NCBI GenBank assembly: GCA_050744165.1
Contig: JBOGGN010000342.1
Location: 1-21,823, forward strand
Reading direction: 5' to 3'
Length of the DNA stretch: 21,823 nt
DNA from: JBOGGN01 sp050744165
GTDB lineage: Bacteria > Actinomycetota > Acidimicrobiia > Acidimicrobiales > Palsa-688
In this document: in pieces, positions 20,648 to 21,823 of the stretch
How positions within the stretch are numbered: the first letter of the stretch is position 1
Layout of the letters: each line of letters opens with the position of its first letter
Translations under genes and position numbers: made by a program
The notes under the pieces: model-generated
The model's database searches: none
What the model was told of the DNA's origin: nothing
What the model saw: only the letters and a program-made list of their open reading frames with translations

Positions 20648-21582
20648 TGAATGGCTCCTTCTGGTTGGGGGGCGAGCAGGTTGACGAGGGCGTCGTCGAG
20701 GGTCGGAATGCGCACGGAGAGGTCAGGTGGGATCCAGGCGGCGCGGGCCAGTTCCGCGCCCACGTGGGCGATGGCGCTTCGGTGGCCGGTAATCGTGATC
20801 CGGCCTGGTTGGCGGGTGAGTTCGGCGACGCCGGGGAGGCGGGCCAGGCGGGCGGCCAGCTCGTCGTCCGCCGGAGGCCCAGGGACAGCGCCGGAGACGG
20901 TGGAGAAGCTGATCGCGGTCCAGGCGCCGTAGCGATCGACCAGCTCCGCGGGGCTGCCTTGGTCCAGGATCCGCCCGGCGCGCATGGCGACGACCCGGTC
21001 GCACAGCCGCTCCGCCTCGTCGAGTTCGTGGGTGACGAGCAGCACGGACGTGCCGTCGAGGCGCAGTTTGTCGATCGCGGCCCACACGCTGCGCCGGGCG
21101 GCGGGGTCGAGGCCCTGTGTCAGCTCGTCGAGGATGACGAGCGGGGGCCGGTTGACCAGGGCCAGCACCAGGAACAGCCGCTGGCGCTCGCCGCCGCTCA
21201 AGGAGGCGAACGCCGACCGGCGCCTCTCCGACAACCCGAACTGCTCGAGCAGCGCGTCGTCGTCGTGGCCCGCGAACAGCCGCACTGCCTCGGCCACCCG
21301 GAGGCGGTCGGGCAGGGCGGAACTCTGGAGCTGGCTGCCGACCAGGCCCCGGACCTGCGGTCCGTCAGCCACAGGGTCCAACCCGAGGACCCTGATGCTG
21401 CCCGAATCGGGGCGCCGCAGGCCCTGGATGCACTCGACCGTGGTGGTCTTGCCGGCGCCGTTGGCGCCGATCAGCCCCACGATCTCGCCTCGGCCGACCT
21501 CGAGGTCGACGCCGTCGACGACCGTGCGCCCGCCGTAGGACTTCACCAGCTGTTTGACCGTCACCACTTGGGATTCACTCAT
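20644..21582 (-). CDS. ABC transporter ATP-binding protein (DrrA-like)
   Basis: A 312-residue nucleotide-binding subunit. Walker A is GANGAGKTT at residues 39-47, the signature is SLSGGERQR, Walker B is LVILDELTQGLDP and the H-loop is LLVTHELDEAE. Leu in place of Pro after the catalytic Glu (DEL not DEP) is common in this export subfamily. About 90 residues follow the ATPase core, ending in a stretch like the usual C-terminal TLDDALVNL. I chose ATG 21582; the frame is open to 21726, but that extension is not ABC-like and crosses a strong stem-loop. No ribosome site is visible. A near-perfect 20-bp palindrome is centred on the start codon. First gene of the four-gene minus-strand operon. Confidence 0.91.
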   Translation of the reverse strand: MSESQVVTVKQLVKSYGGRTVVDGVDLEVGRGEIVGLIGANGAGKTTTVECIQGLRRPDSGSIRVLGLDPVADGPQVRGLVGSQLQSSALPDRLRVAEAVRLFAGHDDDALLEQFGLSERRRSAFASLSGGERQRLFLVLALVNRPPLVILDELTQGLDPAARRSVWAAIDKLRLDGTSVLLVTHELDEAERLCDRVVAMRAGRILDQGSPAELVDRYGAWTAISFSTVSGAVPGPPADDELAARLARLPGVAELTRQPGRITITGHRSAIAHVGAELARAAWIPPDLSVRIPTLDDALVNLLAPQPEGAIQ

Positions 21583-21591
21583 GAGCGAATC
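21572..21591 (-). promoter_or_regulatory. Operator-like 20-bp palindrome centred on the ABC operon start codon
   Basis: GATTCaCTCATGAGcGAATC is symmetric except for one pair. Its centre CTCATGAG contains the ATG of the ATPase gene (21582-21580). A protein bound here would cover the start of transcription if the message is leaderless or short-leadered. TetR-type repressors commonly use dyads of this size. Confidence 0.55.
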
Positions 21592-21684
21592 ATCTGCTTC
21601 CGAGGCCCCGGCGGCTTCAGGCCCTAGGTAGAACTCGGCCTCTAACCACGGGTGGAACCAATTGAACGGCTGGCCGCGGCGGCG

Positions 21685-21730
21685 CCGTATGGCGCTCCCG
21701 CCGAACGGGTCACGAGGGAGTGCCATACGG
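21685..21730. other. Long stem-loop, 15-bp arms
   Basis: Arms 21685-21699 and 21716-21730 are inverted copies with one difference, which would be a G-U pair in RNA. The loop is 16 nt. It lies about 100 bp upstream of the minus-strand ABC operon and has no T-tract on either side. Confidence 0.7.
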
Positions 21731-21752
21731 TCCGGCCGTCCCCCCCGGTGGG

Positions 21753-21810
21753 GCGGGCCCGCCTACGGCCCCCGAGGGCCCGCTTCGCCAGGGCCGCCGC
21801 CGCCTGGCGA
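21753..21810. terminator. Two further GC-rich hairpins at the window edge
   Basis: GCGGGCCC/GGGCCCGC (21753-21760 with 21776-21783) and TCGCCAGG/CCTGGCGA (21785-21792 with 21803-21810) are perfect 8-bp stems. They could end transcription of a gene beyond the right edge. Neither has a T-tract. Confidence 0.4.
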
Positions 21811-21823
21811 CCCCGGGCCTTGG

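Noticed and set aside
20644..21726. ATPase start at 21726
   Set aside because: The extra 48 residues are not ABC-like and would cross the 15-bp-arm stem-loop; ATG 21582 fits the family's usual N-terminus.

Overview
The window is very GC-rich bacterial DNA with long open frames, many GTG starts, 4-nt start/stop overlaps and NarL-type two-component genes. It carries a close relative of the mycobacterial cholesterol oxidase-like protein ChoD. Together these suggest an actinobacterium (Actinomycetota). The Arg/Pro-rich membrane protein and the ispD-ispF pair without an adjacent carD would suit a deep, possibly acidimicrobial lineage, but that rank is inference. I see no rRNA, tRNA, CRISPR array, integrase or transposase gene.

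Layout: (1) 56-2115, minus strand: a three-gene unit made of a low-complexity 'VGR/VGE' triplet-repeat protein, a small membrane-anchored partner and an HTTM-type membrane protein. (2) 2264-4489, plus strand: two surface proteins, each with a signal peptide and a C-terminal membrane anchor; the second is a sialidase-like Asp-box propeller. Regions 1 and 2 diverge from a short region with good sigma-70-like promoters and a 17-bp palindrome over a -35 box. (3) 4592-8444, plus strand: a tightly packed operon of ABC ATPase, ABC-2 permease, sensor histidine kinase and LuxR-type response regulator, with a perfect 15-bp palindrome upstream. (4) 8679-9799, minus strand: ispF and ispD of the MEP isoprenoid pathway. 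(5) 9887-13059, plus strand: a choD-like GMC oxidoreductase, then a membrane protein with a long disordered region. (6) 13118-17640, minus strand: an unusual fusion of an MFS transporter with an extracytoplasmic beta-propeller-like domain, a DUF2087 HTH regulator and a DUF2314-like protein. (7) 18028-21582, minus strand: a second ABC ATPase-permease-kinase-regulator operon with the same gene order as region 3, also with a palindrome at its front. (8) 21583-21823: dense stem-loops.

The main theme is two independently built 'ABC transporter plus two-component system' operons on opposite strands, each headed by its own operator-like palindrome. Each looks like a sense-and-export module for a membrane-active compound, though no substrate can be named. 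Around them are intergenic repeats that coding does not explain: a three-copy CTAACCA element (8481-8630), a 19-bp operator-like array (17691-17798) and tandem hairpin repeats with a compensatory change (17803-17965). Those repeats, the triplet-repeat protein and the MFS-propeller fusion are the best candidates for undescribed biology.
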